Shown: positions 1-7,565 of the stretch, piece after piece
Numbering within the stretch: position 1 is the stretch's first letter
Layout: each line of letters begins with the position of its first letter
From: a virus
DNA length: 30,089 nt
Direction: 5' to 3' (one strand)
Virus record (IMG/VR): IMGVR_UViG_3300044961_000607
Location: 1-30,089 of that record
Program-made: the position numbers and the translations under genes
Notes under the pieces: generated by a model
What the model saw: only the letters and a program-made list of their open reading frames with translations
Databases searched by the model: none
What the model was told of the DNA's origin: nothing

Positions 1-450
1 TTGATAATCTGCGCGGCGATCAGCGATCGCATTGACGACCTGGAGGCTGACGCGACCCGGGAACGTCTCCGCGCGCGCCGGGCCGCAAACAAGTCAACGA
101 TTGCGGTATTTGGTTACAGCGATGACATAATCGCCATCAGTGGGGACATCAATGACGAGCTTAGCCCAGACGATACACCGGCCAAGCTGGCGTTCTCCGA
201 CGGCACGGTGCTGTCGGTCATTTACGACGCCGACGGCTGCTGGCGCGTGAACCGTGTCGCCGCCGGCAGTGCGACGATGGAAAAGGTGGAGGCCGAAGGG
301 CCGGACACCGATAACTACTCCGACCGCGTCACCCTGACCGGCGAAATCCGGTGGATGGTGGCCGGGAATTACTACGTGGCAACGGGGGAGGAGGCGACCG
401 CAGAAGCTCAATCTGCTCGGCAGTGTGGCCGGGGCGGGAACAGTGGTTGA
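1..450 (+). CDS. Hypothetical protein, 5'-partial
   Basis: An open frame runs from the first base to a TGA at 448-450, giving 149 codons. Codon use is normal from the first codon, and no good internal ATG precedes the conserved-looking part, so the true start is probably left of the window; the TTG at base 1 is only a formal start. The recognisable core (about residues 32-125) is a beta-rich segment with FGYSDD, GDIND, FSDGTVL and TGEIRW. This resembles a small family of uncharacterised bacterial and phage proteins that I recall but cannot name. There are no membrane segments or catalytic motifs. The charged first 30 residues look helical. It sits just ahead of the head genes. Function unknown. 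Confidence 0.6.
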   Translation: MIICAAISDRIDDLEADATRERLRARRAANKSTIAVFGYSDDIIAISGDINDELSPDDTPAKLAFSDGTVLSVIYDADGCWRVNRVAAGSATMEKVEAEGPDTDNYSDRVTLTGEIRWMVAGNYYVATGEEATAEAQSARQCGRGGNSG

Positions 451-477
451 CCAAAGCAGCGCAGGAAGGTGGCGATC

Positions 478-765
478 ATGAGCAGCAACAACATTGTGAT
501 GGAGCGGACGAAGGCGGCGGAGGCGGCGCGGGCGCGGGCGCTGGCGGCGCTGGTGGCGCGGCACGGGGTCCGGGTGCGGGCCGGGGTGGCGATGCAACTG
601 CTGTGCATTGCGGACCACGAGACCTTTCGCAAGGTGGTTGACGCCAACCCCAAGTTGAAGCATTGTCTGCCGGGCGAGTCGCAGCCGAAGTATCTCACTG
701 CGGAGATTTTCGCGTTGCTGCCCGCCGCCGCCTGGTGTGGGACCGTGGGGCAGGAGAAACCTTGA
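478..765 (+). CDS. Small hypothetical protein, possibly HTH-like
   Basis: A 95-codon protein. I chose the ATG at 478 over the in-frame GTG at 469 because an AGGAAGG-type Shine-Dalgarno lies about 9 bases upstream of 478. The first half is an Ala/Arg-rich helix. The second half contains ADHETFRKVVDANP, then LPGE and PKYLTAEIFALLP, an arrangement reminiscent of AlpA/excisionase-type winged helix proteins that read a short DNA site. That resemblance is weak and rests on pattern only. Its TGA is 3 bases before the portal ATG, so it is co-transcribed with the head genes. A small terminase subunit would fit the position but I see no supporting motif. Confidence 0.65.
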   Translation: MSSNNIVMERTKAAEAARARALAALVARHGVRVRAGVAMQLLCIADHETFRKVVDANPKLKHCLPGESQPKYLTAEIFALLPAAAWCGTVGQEKP

Positions 766-768
766 GCT

Positions 769-3087
769 ATGGACTCCTGTGCTTACCTGAATGAGGACGG
801 TTCGCCGAATCTGCCTCTCCTGATCGAAACCTTCACGCGCTCTGGTCCCGCCATGTCCGGCGGCACGGAGTGGATGGATAACGTCCGGTTCTGTCGCTGG
901 CCGGGGCAATGGGAGGACGGGCGCAAGCATGACCGGCGTTCGGACCCGGACGGCGCGGCGTTGCCGTGGGATGGCGCGAGTGATTGCCGTCCGTTCGTGG
1001 CCGATGACATCATCAACGAGGGGGCGGCGATGCTGACGGCGGCGTTCTGGCGTTCGATGGTGCAGCCGGGCAGCGCAAACAGCGAGGCGGAGTCCTACGC
1101 GGTGGCGCTGGTGGAGCATCTGGTGTTCAGCCAGTTGACGGGGGCGTTGCTGGATGAGGTGGAGTTGTCCGCGAATTACATGCTGCATTACGGATGGTGT
1201 GTGCTGGCGCCGCGCTGGCGGCGCGAGTTGGGGCTGAAGCATTTTGAACTGAAGTGGGACCAGATTGCGCAGGCGGCGGCGGCGGCGGAGGCGGCGGTGC
1301 AGCAGGCGTTGGCGCAGGGGCAGCCGGTGGACCCGCAATTGCATGGGTTGGCGCAACTGCCGATGATGATTACGGACCCGTTGAGGGAGGACGCGGCGGT
1401 GGAGTTCCTGCGCGGCTACTACGATGACTACGTGCAGAAGCTGGTGCCGGAAGATTTGCGGGACCGCGCGCCCAAGACCACGGCGGCGCAGGCGCGCAAG
1501 GTGGTGCGGGATTTGAGGGTGTCCGGGAGCGCGAAAACGGCGTTGCCCTACCTGTGTGTAAATGAGCCGGAAATTTCCGCGCTCAAGCCGTGGGATGAGG
1601 TGTATCTGCCGCCGGAGTTGACCACGGAGAACGAGTTGGTGTTTCAGGTGGAGCGGGTGAGCGAGGCGACGCTGCGGGCGCGGGAGGTGACGGAGCAGTA
1701 TGACCCGGAATGGGTGAAGCTGGCGCTGACGAAGAAAGGCCAGTGGACCAGCAGCCGTCTGCCGGTGGGACAGGAGCGGGGCATTGCGGGCAACCTGGCC
1801 GGCGGCAACGTGGTCCCAGTGGTCACGCAGGCCAGCGGGCCGCACGATGACCGGACGGGGCCGATTGAGTTGATTCACGCGATTTACAAGGGGGTGGACG
1901 AATGGGGGGTGCCGGGGGTGTATTGCACCACGTTCCACCGGGACATCCGCACCGATCCGCGTGGCAAGCCGCTGTTTGCGAAACATTCGCTGGTGGAAGG
2001 GGTGGGGCAAGCCGACCTGCCCTACACGGTGCTGACGCGCGAGCGGTGGAACCGGAGCGTAACGAGCAGTCGCAGCGTGCCGGAAATGGTCCACACGCAG
2101 CAAAATTTGGTAAAGGGCTTTCTGGATTCGCTGATTGACCGGGCGAGCATCACGGTGTTGCCGCCGGTGAACGTGTATGAAAGCCCGATGGACGCGGAAT
2201 ATCACTTCGGGCCGGCGCGAAAGAACTACTGCCGCCCGGGGCGCGAGCCGCAATTCATGCAGATGCCGGCGGGGGCGGGGATGGTGGATGGGTTGCAGGT
2301 GCATAACGTGGTGCGGGAATCGGTGGACAACCGGTTTGGGATGTTGAGCGAGCATGTGCCGGCGGCGCGGCAGCAGACGGCGCAGGAGCGTTTGGTGCGG
2401 CGATTCCTGATGAGCTGGACGCGGGCGCTGCAACAGGTGCTGGCGTTCTACCAGAAGCACGGGGACGACGCGGAGTTTGCGCGCATCACGGGGGCGGACG
2501 CGGGCTGGCTGGAGGCGCGGCGCAATGTGCCGAACCTGCTGACCAGCGTGCTGGAATTCGACGTGCGCGAGCTGGACAGCGAGTTGAACATGAAACGCAT
2601 CGAGACGTTCAACTCGGTGGCGCTGCCGAACGACATCAACGGCATTTACGACCGGGTGGTGTGGGCGCAGGACATGGCGCGGGGCATTTTGGGACCGCGC
2701 GCGAGCAAGCGGCTGGTGCGGAGCGAGGCGAGCGCGAGCGCGGCCTTGAAGGAGAAGGCGCAGTTACAGGTGCTGAAGATGTTTGCGGGCGACCTGCCGA
2801 CGTTCCTGGATGACAAAGACCCGACGGCCGCGCCGTTGTTGCAGTTCACCCAGCAGATCGTGATGCAGAACCCGAACTACCTCAAGGCGCTGACGGATGA
2901 GGCGTTGGTGACGCTGGCGGGGCCACAGGCGCAAATGATCGCGCAGCAGCTTGGGCAAAGCCGCCGACCCGATGAGCGGTTCAGCGCGCTGCTGGTGAAG
3001 TGGCTGGAAAACCTGAAATTTATCGGGGTGACGCAGGTGCAGAACCGGCAGATCGGTCGCACGGGCGTGGACGCGACGGAGGTTTGA
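769..3087 (+). CDS. Phage portal protein (head-to-tail connector)
   Basis: A 772-residue protein of the size of podovirus portals. It would form the dodecameric ring at one capsid vertex through which DNA is packaged and ejected. The N-terminal part shows a pattern I associate with this family: RWPGQ followed by DGRKH (about residues 45-55), then LPWDGASD and a helix with DDIINE (about residues 65-85). A poly-Ala/Gln insert lies near residues 170-195, and the C-terminal third is long and helical with many Leu/Gln/Glu, as in portal stem and barrel regions. Position supports the call, since scaffold and capsid genes follow. The ATG at 769 follows the previous stop by 3 bases. Family membership is recognised from memory of portal sequences and was not searched. 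Confidence 0.75.
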   Translation: MDSCAYLNEDGSPNLPLLIETFTRSGPAMSGGTEWMDNVRFCRWPGQWEDGRKHDRRSDPDGAALPWDGASDCRPFVADDIINEGAAMLTAAFWRSMVQPGSANSEAESYAVALVEHLVFSQLTGALLDEVELSANYMLHYGWCVLAPRWRRELGLKHFELKWDQIAQAAAAAEAAVQQALAQGQPVDPQLHGLAQLPMMITDPLREDAAVEFLRGYYDDYVQKLVPEDLRDRAPKTTAAQARKVVRDLRVSGSAKTALPYLCVNEPEISALKPWDEVYLPPELTTENELVFQVERVSEATLRAREVTEQYDPEWVKLALTKKGQWTSSRLPVGQERGIAGNLAGGNVVPVVTQASGPHDDRTGPIELIHAIYKGVDEWGVPGVYCTTFHRDIRTDPRGKPLFAKHSLVEGVGQADLPYTVLTRERWNRSVTSSRSVPEMVHTQQNLVKGFLDSLIDRASITVLPPVNVYESPMDAEYHFGPARKNYCRPGREPQFMQMPAGAGMVDGLQVHNVVRESVDNRFGMLSEHVPAARQQTAQERLVRRFLMSWTRALQQVLAFYQKHGDDAEFARITGADAGWLEARRNVPNLLTSVLEFDVRELDSELNMKRIETFNSVALPNDINGIYDRVVWAQDMARGILGPRASKRLVRSEASASAALKEKAQLQVLKMFAGDLPTFLDDKDPTAAPLLQFTQQIVMQNPNYLKALTDEALVTLAGPQAQMIAQQLGQSRRPDERFSALLVKWLENLKFIGVTQVQNRQIGRTGVDATEV
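3078..3082 (+). promoter_or_regulatory. Shine-Dalgarno deciding the start at 3093
   Basis: GGAGG lies inside the last codons of the portal gene, 10 bases before the ATG at 3093. It supports that start rather than longer in-frame extensions back into the portal gene. Confidence 0.55.
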
Positions 3088-3092
3088 TCACA

Positions 3093-3419
3093 ATGAACTG
3101 GTGTAAGCGACAGTGGAACCGATGGGCGCGCCGCGCGCCGTGCGGAACGATGGACTTGAGCGGAGATGGCCGAGCGGAGAAGCTGCGGCAGTTGCGGGTG
3201 CGGCTGGGGCAGTTGCCGGCGGATGATCCGGTGATGAACGGGCTGCTGGCGTGGCAGGAGGAGCGGCTGCTTCTCCTGCTGCGGGAATGTGACGACCGCA
3301 ACCTGACGGGCGAGCAGGCGTTGAGCCTGGTGCATCGGATTGCGGAGACGGCGGCGTTTCGCGCCGACCTTGAACGGGTGTGGAAAGAGGAGCGGCGGAA
3401 GGCGGAAGCCGGAAAATAG
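3093..3419 (+). CDS. Small helical hypothetical protein
   Basis: A 108-residue protein starting 5 bases after the portal stop, with a good GGAGG upstream. An alternative ATG at 3150 would remove a basic Trp/Arg-rich leader. The body is predicted to be almost all helix: LRQLRVRLGQLP, a Leu-rich stretch LLLLLRE around residue 68, and a charged C-terminal helix ending in EERRKAEAGK. There is no membrane or catalytic motif. Small genes between portal and scaffold often encode chaperone-like or capsid-size factors, but nothing in the sequence identifies one here. Confidence 0.7.
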   Translation: MNWCKRQWNRWARRAPCGTMDLSGDGRAEKLRQLRVRLGQLPADDPVMNGLLAWQEERLLLLLRECDDRNLTGEQALSLVHRIAETAAFRADLERVWKEERRKAEAGK

Positions 3420-3553
3420 AAAAGAGTTCGTGCGGTTTCGTGGGGAAAGCGCGGGTTTGTGCCGGTAATCCGGGCAAGAGGCTTTCTTTTACTTTCCAAG
3501 AGTGGTTCAGGTGAGGCGTTCAAAGGCCGCGATGGCTGGCGAACGCTCTCACA

Positions 3554-4801
3554 ATGTCAGCATCCACAGCGTCACCGAGTGCCGCGCCGGGAACGGTAGC
3601 CCCGGCACCTGTTGCTACCCCGTCGCCGCCCGCGCCGAGCGCCGCGCCGACGAACCCGCAACCCTTAACCCTGGCCGACTACGACCGCATTGCGGCCGAA
3701 TCGCTGCGTCGCAATGCCAAAGCCGTGGTGGCCAACCCTGCCGCCCCCGCCCCTGGCCCGACTGGGCAAGAATCACCGACAGTCGAGCCGACCGCAGCGG
3801 AGGCGCAGTCCCCTGCATCCGCACCTGGCGCTGGAGAGCCGGTGGCTGATGCGGAAGGGGAAGAAGCCGAGCCAACACCGGAAGAACAAGCCGGTTGGAC
3901 GGAGGGTGAACGCCGTTTGCACGGCGCACTGGTCAAGGAACGTCAGGCCCGCAAGGAGGCCAAGAGTGAACTCAAGGAATTGAGGGCGCAACTGGAAGCC
4001 TTGCAGGCGAAACTGCAACCGAACCCGAATCAACCGCCGACGGCCGAGCCGCCGGCAACTCCCGCACCCGTGGCTGCGCCGAGCGTGGCCGCCCCGGTGT
4101 TGATGGATTGTGAAACTTTCGAGGCGGTGGATGCCCGCGTCATGCAGGCCGCCAGCGCCGAAGCCGAAGCGATGCGTATGCAACAGACGCTGCTGCGGCA
4201 GGGTTACGAAGCGGTTTTGCCGCAACTGGCCGCGCACGGTTACACCGTGCAGGACGGCATGCTGGTGGACCCCGCCAAGAACGTGCTGGGCGAGGCGAAC
4301 GAGCAGACCGTGGGCGAATTCATTGCCAATGTGTATGCCGGCGCGCGCCAGACCCAGGCGCAAGCCCCCGTGCGCAAAGCCTACCTCGTGCAACAGGCGC
4401 AAGCCTGGCAGGAGGCGGTCAAAATCCTCCCCGAACTGGCCAACGAGAAATCGGAAACCTTCCAGCGGATTGCGCACTTTGCGCGAGCCAACCCGGTCAT
4501 CCGGCAGCATCCCGGGTGGCCCGTGACGGCGGCCAAGTTGTATCTGGGCGAACAAGCCTGGAACAGCAAGGCCAAGCCGCCCGCGGAGCGCGGAGCGCGG
4601 AGCGCGGAAGGCGGCCAGTCCGCGGCCAAGCCGGTCACACCCCCGAGCGCGCCCGGCGCGCCCCGGACGAGTGTGAGCGGCCTGCCCCAGCGCAGCGAGG
4701 CGGAGGAACTGGCCGCCAAATTGAAGAATGGCACGGCAACGTATGCGGACGTGGACCGGCTGGCGAGCCTGCGCTTGCAGGCAAACGCGGCCAAGCGGTG
4801 A
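3554..4801 (+). CDS. Putative capsid scaffolding protein
   Basis: A 415-residue protein lying between portal and major capsid, the usual place for a scaffold. Composition fits: a disordered Pro/Ala-rich N-terminus (residues 1-100), an acidic stretch, a coiled coil around residues 125-160 with RQARKEAKSELKELRAQLEAL, a second Pro/Ala linker, a helical central domain (about residues 185-345) and a disordered basic tail. Scaffolds guide procapsid assembly and are then removed or cleaved. The ATG at 3554 has no clear Shine-Dalgarno, and a stop at 3512-3514 excludes an upstream extension. The 134 bases before it carry no recognisable gene. A heptamer repeat lies within the C-terminal tail coding region. 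Confidence 0.7.
   Translation: MSASTASPSAAPGTVAPAPVATPSPPAPSAAPTNPQPLTLADYDRIAAESLRRNAKAVVANPAAPAPGPTGQESPTVEPTAAEAQSPASAPGAGEPVADAEGEEAEPTPEEQAGWTEGERRLHGALVKERQARKEAKSELKELRAQLEALQAKLQPNPNQPPTAEPPATPAPVAAPSVAAPVLMDCETFEAVDARVMQAASAEAEAMRMQQTLLRQGYEAVLPQLAAHGYTVQDGMLVDPAKNVLGEANEQTVGEFIANVYAGARQTQAQAPVRKAYLVQQAQAWQEAVKILPELANEKSETFQRIAHFARANPVIRQHPGWPVTAAKLYLGEQAWNSKAKPPAERGARSAEGGQSAAKPVTPPSAPGAPRTSVSGLPQRSEAEELAAKLKNGTATYADVDRLASLRLQANAAKR
4583..4610 (+). repeat. GCGGAGC heptamer tandem repeat, 3 exact copies plus one variant
   Basis: Three exact copies of GCGGAGC in a row are followed by GCGGAAG. The array lies inside the scaffold coding sequence and encodes part of the disordered Ala/Arg/Gly tail. 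Four units total 28 bases, so the array is not itself a multiple of three; copy-number change would shift the frame unless in steps of three units. Confidence 0.85.
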
Positions 4802-4813
4802 TTCAAGAAAACG

Positions 4814-4827
4814 GTTCCACATGGAAC
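4814..4827 (+). promoter_or_regulatory. Small hairpin in the capsid gene leader
   Basis: GTTCC and GGAAC form a 5-bp stem with an ACAT loop, 16 bases ahead of the major capsid ATG, in a 42-base A-rich leader without a Shine-Dalgarno. It may shape mRNA stability or translation of the capsid gene. The stem is short, so this is tentative. Confidence 0.3.
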
Positions 4828-4843
4828 ACAACATTGAATCAAC

Positions 4844-5878
4844 ATGGCACTGAAATACTCCGACCAGGTCGGTCAACAAGAAGATTGGGCAAACGTCATT
4901 ACCAACGTGGCGATGGTGGACACGCCCAAACTGGCGTGGCTCCCCGAGGGGCCGAATATCATCAGCACCGAACGCCTTTACCAGGCGGAAACCTACCGGC
5001 CGCCGAGCCGCAATTCGCACGCGGATGGCGTGCCGGTGGGCGGCGAGCAGAGCGCGGGGGAGACGCGCAAGGAATTGCGCAGCGTGATCCAGTATTCCAC
5101 CAAGCGCGCGGGCGTCACGGTCCTGCAACAGGGCTTTGGCAACGTGGCGGGGGTGGAGGACGAGCTGGGCCGCGAAATCCGCAAGCAGACGAAGGAGCTT
5201 TCCAAGGACATCGAGGCGGCCATTTCCAGCGCGCAGGAATGCCGCGTGGGGGTGTCCGGGACCACGGGTTACATGACCCGGGGCATCCCGAACTGGATTC
5301 AAGCCAGCCCGCAGGCGGTGTATCCGGTGGACAGTTCGTTGTATCCGTCGGCGGCGCAGATCAGCACCACGGCGACGGCGAGCCTGACCGAGGATGTGAT
5401 TCTGAACATCCTGCAAGGGATGGGCACCACGACGCGCGACAAGCAGACCATCACGGCATTCATCGGGCCGACGTTGCAGCGCATCATCAACAACTGGCCG
5501 ATGTTTGTGCCATCCTCGGGGTCAACGATCAACGGCGGGGCGTATCCGAGCGCGGTGCGCGGCGGGGCGTTTGACCGGGGGATTGTGCGTTACATCAGCC
5601 CGTTCGGGCCGGTGGACCTGGTGCTGGACTACAACAACTATGCGCTGGACAGCAATGGCGTGGCGCAGAGCGGCACCACCTACAACACGCACAGCGCGTT
5701 CTTCCTGCACCAGGACAAGTGGCAGTTCTCGTGGGGCAGCATGAACGGCGGCAGCGGCAAGCCCAAATGGGTGGAAAGCGGCTACGAAGGTGGGAAACGC
5801 AGCGCGTTCTGCGAATCGGTGTGGATGCTCACCTGCCTCAATCCGCAGGGGGAAGGCAAATACGCGCCGGCGTCGTAA
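4844..5878 (+). CDS. Major capsid protein, SU10/DUF5309-like
   Basis: A 344-residue protein of typical length for an HK97-fold capsid subunit. The N-terminus has DWANVITNVAMVDTPKL, matching the opening of SU10-type capsid proteins (PF17236-like), in which residues around a T-P-x-L follow the first helix. The next part has the family's run of charged helices (ELGREIRKQTKELSKDIEAAI) preceding a loop. Later come TITAFIGPTLQRIINNW and DLVLDYNNYALDS, resembling the strand-rich P and A domains. Gene order after portal and scaffold supports it strongly. The leader is A-rich with no Shine-Dalgarno, as is often seen for capsid genes in Bacteroidota- and Verrucomicrobiota-type hosts (inference). Family assignment is from pattern memory. 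Confidence 0.82.
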   Translation: MALKYSDQVGQQEDWANVITNVAMVDTPKLAWLPEGPNIISTERLYQAETYRPPSRNSHADGVPVGGEQSAGETRKELRSVIQYSTKRAGVTVLQQGFGNVAGVEDELGREIRKQTKELSKDIEAAISSAQECRVGVSGTTGYMTRGIPNWIQASPQAVYPVDSSLYPSAAQISTTATASLTEDVILNILQGMGTTTRDKQTITAFIGPTLQRIINNWPMFVPSSGSTINGGAYPSAVRGGAFDRGIVRYISPFGPVDLVLDYNNYALDSNGVAQSGTTYNTHSAFFLHQDKWQFSWGSMNGGSGKPKWVESGYEGGKRSAFCESVWMLTCLNPQGEGKYAPAS

Positions 5879-5916
5879 GCGCGCGGCCAAACCAAGGCAA
5901 ACCAAACACAAGAAGA

Positions 5917-6345
5917 ATGAAAACTCGAATCCTCAGTTTTGCGGAAAAGGTCACGACCGGGGCCGATTTGGCCGTGACGTTTGACTACACCGATGTGGCG
6001 GCGGCCACGAGCGGGGCGGCGGTGCCGACCATTGGTGTGCAGGCGGGCACCAAGGTGCAGGTGGTGGGCATGAAGCTCAACACCGCCTTTGACCGCGCCG
6101 GCACCGGGGCGCTGGCCGTGACGGTGGGCGATGGCGACAGCGCCACCGCGCTCCAGGCGAGCACGGTGATCGCGGTGGATGGGACGGAAATCCTCTACCA
6201 CGCCGGCGGCAGTCCCAAGGTGTATTTGGTGGATGACAACGTGGACGTGTTCTTCACGGACGCTGGGGGGATGACCTACACCAGCGGCTCGGTCACGTTC
6301 TACTTCCGCGTCGAAAACATGAACGAATGGCCGGTGGCGGCCTGA
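5917..6345 (+). CDS. Small capsid-associated (decoration-like) protein
   Basis: A 142-residue protein immediately downstream of the capsid gene. The frame is open upstream, but the ATG at 5917 follows the capsid stop and an A-rich AAGAAG leader, so this start is preferred. The protein is beta-rich, with many Val, Thr, Gly and Asp, and lacks charged helices: VTFDYTDV, ALAVTVGDGD, VYLVDDNVDVFFTD, GSVTFYFRVENM. Such compact beta proteins beside capsid genes are commonly decoration or head-stabilisation proteins; that role is inferred from position and composition only. Confidence 0.6.
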   Translation: MKTRILSFAEKVTTGADLAVTFDYTDVAAATSGAAVPTIGVQAGTKVQVVGMKLNTAFDRAGTGALAVTVGDGDSATALQASTVIAVDGTEILYHAGGSPKVYLVDDNVDVFFTDAGGMTYTSGSVTFYFRVENMNEWPVAA

Positions 6346-6429
6346 ACAATCCTGCCCTAACGGTCCCACACCGGGGGCGGGCGGTTGGCGTGTTCCTCCG
6401 CCAACCGTTCGCCCCAGGGCACTTCAGCA

Positions 6430-6894
6430 ATGAAAAGCGGAAAGGCCAGTATGAGCGAAGCAACGAAGGCAACGGCGGAAACCAAAGCCAAAACCGACCT
6501 GCCGCCCGCGGCGGCGAAGGCCGGCCCCGCCCCGGCGGTGGAAAAAGTGTTGGTGTTGCCGGGCGGCAAGCTGACCGAGGACGGATTGAGCCTGTTGGAG
6601 GCCGGGTTGAGTGGCGCGGTGGAGGCCATTGCCGATGGGTTGCGGCAGTTCCTCGACAACGGGATCGAGGTGGGGCAGGCCACCCGCGGCGCCCTGGAGA
6701 ATGCCTTTGAGGCGGCCCGCACGGCGCTGCGCAAGCGCCCCACGGTGGGCGACCTGGTGGCGGCGCGCACAGCGGTGGAGGAGTTGGCCGCGCTGCTGGC
6801 CAACCATTCCGTGCGCGATACACAGGCGCTGGCCCGGGTGCGGGCGGCGCTGCACCGGACGAACAAGATCATTGCGGCCTTGACGCCCCTGTGA
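6430..6894 (+). CDS. Helical hypothetical protein
   Basis: The ATG at 6430 gives 154 residues. An equally plausible start at 6451, preceded by GCGGAAAGG, would give 147 residues beginning MSEATK. The first 45 residues are Ala/Lys/Pro-rich and look disordered. The rest is helical: LTEDGLSLLEAGLSGAVEAIADGL, then RGALENAFEAARTAL and AAALH-like helices to the end. There is no membrane segment. It lies in the head-completion region between the capsid-associated gene and the connector genes. No function is recognised. Confidence 0.6.
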   Translation: MKSGKASMSEATKATAETKAKTDLPPAAAKAGPAPAVEKVLVLPGGKLTEDGLSLLEAGLSGAVEAIADGLRQFLDNGIEVGQATRGALENAFEAARTALRKRPTVGDLVAARTAVEELAALLANHSVRDTQALARVRAALHRTNKIIAALTPL

Positions 6895-6897
6895 GCC

Positions 6898-7269
6898 ATG
6901 AAACTGACCGTGGACTTGAGCGGCGTGCGGATGGAGGCGCGGCAGCAGTTCCTCAAGGACATGCACCGCGAGGACAAGGCGCGCTACGCTTTGGGTCTGA
7001 TCGAACAGTTGAAGCTCAAGCAACGGGCGGACGAGTTGGCCAAAGCCAAGTATCAGGGGGAATTCCGGGCCGTGGCGGTCCTGAGCGAAGATCAGTGGAA
7101 GCGCGCGATGGACCGTTACGGGACAATGTGCCTGAGCGACCCGGACTTTATGCCGTGGCTGCTCAAGCGGGAGGAAGGCCAGGACATGCGGGTGCGCGAC
7201 CCGGGCAGCAAGATTCAAGTGGGCTGGCGCGCCACCCTGAACCCTCAACCGGTCGGAAAGCGTGGCTAA
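6898..7269 (+). CDS. Hypothetical protein, connector region
   Basis: A 123-residue protein whose ATG is 3 bases after the previous stop. The first 60 residues are a charged helix (MEARQQFLKDMHREDKARYALGLIEQL). The middle has LSEDQWKRAMDRYG and a DPDFMPWLLKREE segment, and the C-terminus is a basic tail of about 30 residues. Its 3' end overlaps the next gene by 8 bases. It is not recognised; position suggests a head-tail joining or virion accessory role. Confidence 0.6.
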   Translation: MKLTVDLSGVRMEARQQFLKDMHREDKARYALGLIEQLKLKQRADELAKAKYQGEFRAVAVLSEDQWKRAMDRYGTMCLSDPDFMPWLLKREEGQDMRVRDPGSKIQVGWRATLNPQPVGKRG

Positions 7270-7564
7270 TCAGTGTTATTTCGACGGCGATTTCTGGCAG
7301 TGCGTGGTAGCGACGAGCGCTGGGGAAAGCCCGGCCACGCACCCGGGCAAGTGGCGGCGCATTCAGATTCCGAAGGAATGGCGGTGGGTGCTGGGGCAGC
7401 TTACCTACGCGCACCTGCTGGAGATGGATGGCCAGATGGACAAGGCCAATGCGGTTCGGGCGCGGGCGCAAGACGCGCCGCGCCGGGGGTTGAATGATTT
7501 GATTCGCCGCGAGGCGAACCGCGAGCGGCATTTGGTCCGCCCGGACGTGCAGACGCGAAACTGA
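7262..7564 (+). CDS. Small protein with chitin-binding-like motif
   Basis: A 100-residue protein starting at a GTG that overlaps the previous gene by 8 bases; GGAAAGC just upstream may act as Shine-Dalgarno. The N-terminal half reads Y-F-D-G-D-F-W-Q-C, then ATSAGESPATHPGKWRRI. This is the aromatic, S-x-G-x-x-P and final W pattern of CBM5/12-like carbohydrate-binding modules, usually found in chitinases and in some phage tail proteins. The C-terminal half is a basic helix. The same pattern recurs in the next gene. Sugar binding is inferred from the motif only. Confidence 0.55.
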   Translation: MANQCYFDGDFWQCVVATSAGESPATHPGKWRRIQIPKEWRWVLGQLTYAHLLEMDGQMDKANAVRARAQDAPRRGLNDLIRREANRERHLVRPDVQTRN

Positions 7565-7565
7565 C

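Noticed and set aside
94-2460. Very long antisense open frame opposite the portal gene
   Set aside because: Its product is Arg/His/Pro-rich without recognisable motifs, and the + strand encodes a credible portal with proper start and spacing. Long antisense frames are expected in high-GC DNA.
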